Part shown: positions 5,528 to 6,935 of the stretch, one piece after another
Numbering within the stretch: position 1 is the first letter of the stretch
Layout of the letters: every line of letters starts with the position of its first letter
DNA from: an uncultured Collinsella sp.
GTDB lineage: Bacteria > Actinomycetota > Coriobacteriia > Coriobacteriales > Coriobacteriaceae
Reading direction: 5' to 3'
DNA: 6,935 bases
Assembly: GCA_902388545.1 (NCBI GenBank)
Contig: CABMPS010000104.1
Location: 1 to 6,935, forward strand
Translations under genes and position numbers: made by a program
The notes under the pieces: generated by a model
What the model saw: the letters and a program-made list of their open reading frames with translations, nothing else
What the model was told of the DNA's origin: nothing
Database searches by the model: none

Positions 5528-5647
5528 ATGCTATTCTTTTACCTTATCGTATGGTGTTGTATTCTGCCTGAATTCTATGCCTACGAGCAACGGATTGATC
5601 GCGACCAAGCGGAAAGGATGGCACGCCTGCTAGCAGGGCAAACGTAA
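5528..5647 (+). CDS. Possible 39-residue membrane peptide upstream of the surface-protein genes
   Basis: An ATG-started frame of 39 codons ends in TAA three bases before the ATG of the next gene. The predicted peptide opens with a very hydrophobic segment (MLFFYLIVWCCILPEF, residues 1-16) and ends in a charged, helix-like tail (EQRIDRDQAERMARLLAGQT, residues 20-39). The tight spacing would allow translational coupling, which could matter because the following gene has only a weak ribosome-binding site (GCAGGG at 5634-5639). Against it: its own ribosome-binding site is weak (AGG, 3 nt before the ATG), it is short, and a promoter-like pair (TTTACC at 5538, TATTCT at 5560) lies inside it. It is not recognised as any family. 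Confidence 0.35.
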   Translation: MLFFYLIVWCCILPEFYAYEQRIDRDQAERMARLLAGQT

Positions 5648-5650
5648 ACG

Positions 5651-6703
5651 ATGAGTGGCATGGACCGACATAGCGAGCTCCAGCAGCACAAGACGGCGGC
5701 CGAGTACCGCCAGGCTGCCGACGAGCACGTGCGGACCCTCAAGGATTTCTGGAAGGATTTCCTGGTGAGCGGTCTGTTTGTGCTGGCCGCCATTGTCGCC
5801 ATCTTTGCATGCCTGGCCTGGTTTGCCGGGAACAACCGCGTGAGCGCTACGGGGAGCACGATCGGAGCGAAGGGCCCGCGGTTTGTGCTCTCGGGAACGC
5901 AGGACGGCACGGCGGGCAAGTACGACGCCCAGGACAACTACGCGTCGGACAGTACAAGCCTTGCCGTGAACAATTTTTCCAACCTCAATAACATGAGTGC
6001 CGATGGCAGTCTCTCTCCGGGGTCGGCCGGTCAGCTTCAGCTCAACGTCAAGCCGCTCTGTAATGACCTGCGTGATATCACGGTGGAAATGACCTGGGAA
6101 GTCTCTGTCCAGACGAGCGCTGCGGGCACGGGCGGCACCGCTACGGACGCATCGACAAACGAAGAGATCATCAACTCGCTTAAAGATTTGGTGCGCGGTC
6201 ATATCCTGGTTTTTCAGGGCAAAGACACCTCTGGCTTTTACTCCAATCCGCTGGTCCCCACGACAACCACGGTGACCCAGGACGGAGCCAGCGTTACCGT
6301 CATCACGCAGAGCTTTACCATTCCGGCGTCGGACTTTTGCCCTGCGGACTCAAATAGCACGACCAAAACCGTACCCAAAACCCTCTACTGGATTTGGCCG
6401 GAGCAGTTCAAGAGCTATGTTCGCACGGGTAATGCCGGCTACGGCGGCAACCTTTTTGCAAGCACGGACGCCGGTTACACTGCCCTCGTCGGCGACATCA
6501 ACAGTAACCACGCGCGCTATTTCCGCGCCGACAGCACGAGCGTTCCGGGCCAGGCGCCCAGCGAGGTTCCGCCTGTCGGAGCCGGCATGCCCTCTGCAGA
6601 TGTGGAAACCTGCGCCAATTATTACAACAACGCCGACGAGATTATCGGCAAGAACGTCAAGTACATTCGCGTGCGCTTCACCGCCAAGGAGGCGGATAAA
6701 TAA
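5651..6703 (+). CDS. Exported, membrane-anchored surface protein, TasA/camelysin-like
   Basis: A 350-residue protein of unknown exact function. Residues 1-37 are hydrophilic and cytoplasmic-looking; 38-58 form one hydrophobic helix (FLVSGLFVLAAIVAIFACLAW) followed by FAGNNRVSATG (58-68). That junction recalls SipW-dependent signal peptides of TasA/CalY-type proteins, in which the hydrophobic segment is followed by WFA and a small-residue stretch. The outer part (about 70-350) is rich in Ser, Thr, Gly and Asn and has a beta-type SPGSAGQLQLNV segment (122-133) and a LYWIWP motif (245-250), also seen in that class. It contains four cysteines beyond the helix region (137, 230, 321 and none paired obviously; C54 is in the helix). 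The next gene abuts it and has a similar plan, so the two are probably one operon. The family link is from motif style only and is moderate. Confidence 0.85.
   Translation: MSGMDRHSELQQHKTAAEYRQAADEHVRTLKDFWKDFLVSGLFVLAAIVAIFACLAWFAGNNRVSATGSTIGAKGPRFVLSGTQDGTAGKYDAQDNYASDSTSLAVNNFSNLNNMSADGSLSPGSAGQLQLNVKPLCNDLRDITVEMTWEVSVQTSAAGTGGTATDASTNEEIINSLKDLVRGHILVFQGKDTSGFYSNPLVPTTTTVTQDGASVTVITQSFTIPASDFCPADSNSTTKTVPKTLYWIWPEQFKSYVRTGNAGYGGNLFASTDAGYTALVGDINSNHARYFRADSTSVPGQAPSEVPPVGAGMPSADVETCANYYNNADEIIGKNVKYIRVRFTAKEADK
6686..6692 (+). promoter_or_regulatory. Ribosome-binding site for the gene starting at 6704
   Basis: AAGGAGG lies inside the last codons of the preceding gene, 11 nt before the next ATG. 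It supports the start at 6704 and coupled translation of the two genes. Confidence 0.7.
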
Positions 6704-6935
6704 ATGGACGAGCAGTTTAATGCCCGCGAGCAGGGCGATATCAAACACAACGAAGGAGCGGCAAACCCCGGCGGCAACGGGTTCGGCTCGCACGGCGAAG
6801 CGCGTCCGGCTGGCCGCATCGAGCGTATCAAGGCTTGGGTGAGCGGCCACCGTCGCGAATCCCTTGCCATCATGGGCTTGCTTGCCGTGCTTCTCGTGTT
6901 GCTGGGGCTGACGCTCGGATGGTTCGTCGATGCCA
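6704..6935 (+). CDS. Second single-pass membrane/surface protein, N-terminal part (cut by the window edge)
   Basis: The ATG directly follows the stop of the preceding gene with no gap, and the frame stays open for 77 codons to the window end. Residues 1-52 are hydrophilic (start MDEQFNAREQGDIKHNEG; a Gly/Asn-rich patch at 20-31; basic RIERIKAWVSGHRRE at 38-52). Residues about 53-73 form one hydrophobic helix (SLAIMGLLAVLLVLLGLTLGW), followed by FVDA. The plan of a long cytoplasmic head, one helix and an aromatic WF at the outer border copies the upstream protein, so both are probably members of one exported family acting together at the cell surface. The extracellular part is outside the window, so function cannot be assigned. 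Confidence 0.85.
   Translation, partial: MDEQFNAREQGDIKHNEGAANPGGNGFGSHGEARPAGRIERIKAWVSGHRRESLAIMGLLAVLLVLLGLTLGWFVDA

Noticed and set aside
5166..5528. 120-codon minus-strand frame across the direct repeats
   Set aside because: The predicted protein only reads through the repeat boxes and terminator, with no ribosome-binding site or recognisable domain.

Overview
The window looks like a chromosomal segment of a moderately GC-rich actinobacterium. I favour a gut Coriobacteriia member such as Collinsella or a relative, judging from the GC-rich codon use of the housekeeping-like genes, the style of the CoaX and initiator tRNA genes, and a BaiH-type flavin enoate reductase. The taxon is an inference; no marker here is decisive.

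Layout. Positions 1-236 (minus strand) hold the first 78 codons of coaX, a type III pantothenate kinase. A good sigma70-type promoter (373-401) drives an initiator tRNA gene, tRNA-fMet(CAT), at 433-509, which ends in a strong intrinsic terminator (520-548) and perhaps a second, weaker one. Next comes a two-unit array of long palindromes (595-733), then an AT-rich gap, then a Schlafen AlbA_2/GHKL-ATPase/winged-helix protein (991-2433). That gene carries 12 AGA/AGG arginine codons, while the next large gene has none. Right after its stop lie a 22-bp tandem repeat (2449-2510) and a second, four-unit array of the same palindromes (2557-2860). A 676-residue flavin/FAD/[4Fe-4S] enoate-reductase-like enzyme follows (2997-5027).

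The 500 bp from 5028 to 5527 hold no confident gene but four unusual DNA structures: an operator-like palindrome built from 11-bp repeats (5138-5187), two stem-loops of which the second is a strong terminator (5209-5279), four 12-bp direct repeats spaced exactly 23 bp apart (5311-5391), and a long inverted repeat (5406-5471). The window ends with a possible 39-residue membrane peptide (5528-5647) and two abutting genes for single-pass, exported surface proteins reminiscent of the TasA/camelysin (SipW-dependent) class (5651-6703 and 6704 onward). These look like one operon.

The most unusual element is the palindrome family. All six copies have paired arms centred on CTGTAAC/GTTACAG, exactly 27 nt between the arms, and an 80-81 bp pitch inside each array. 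The two arrays sit either side of the AlbA_2 gene. I do not recognise this family by name. Whether the protein acts on the repeats, or the repeats are an independent mobile or structural family, cannot be decided from this window.
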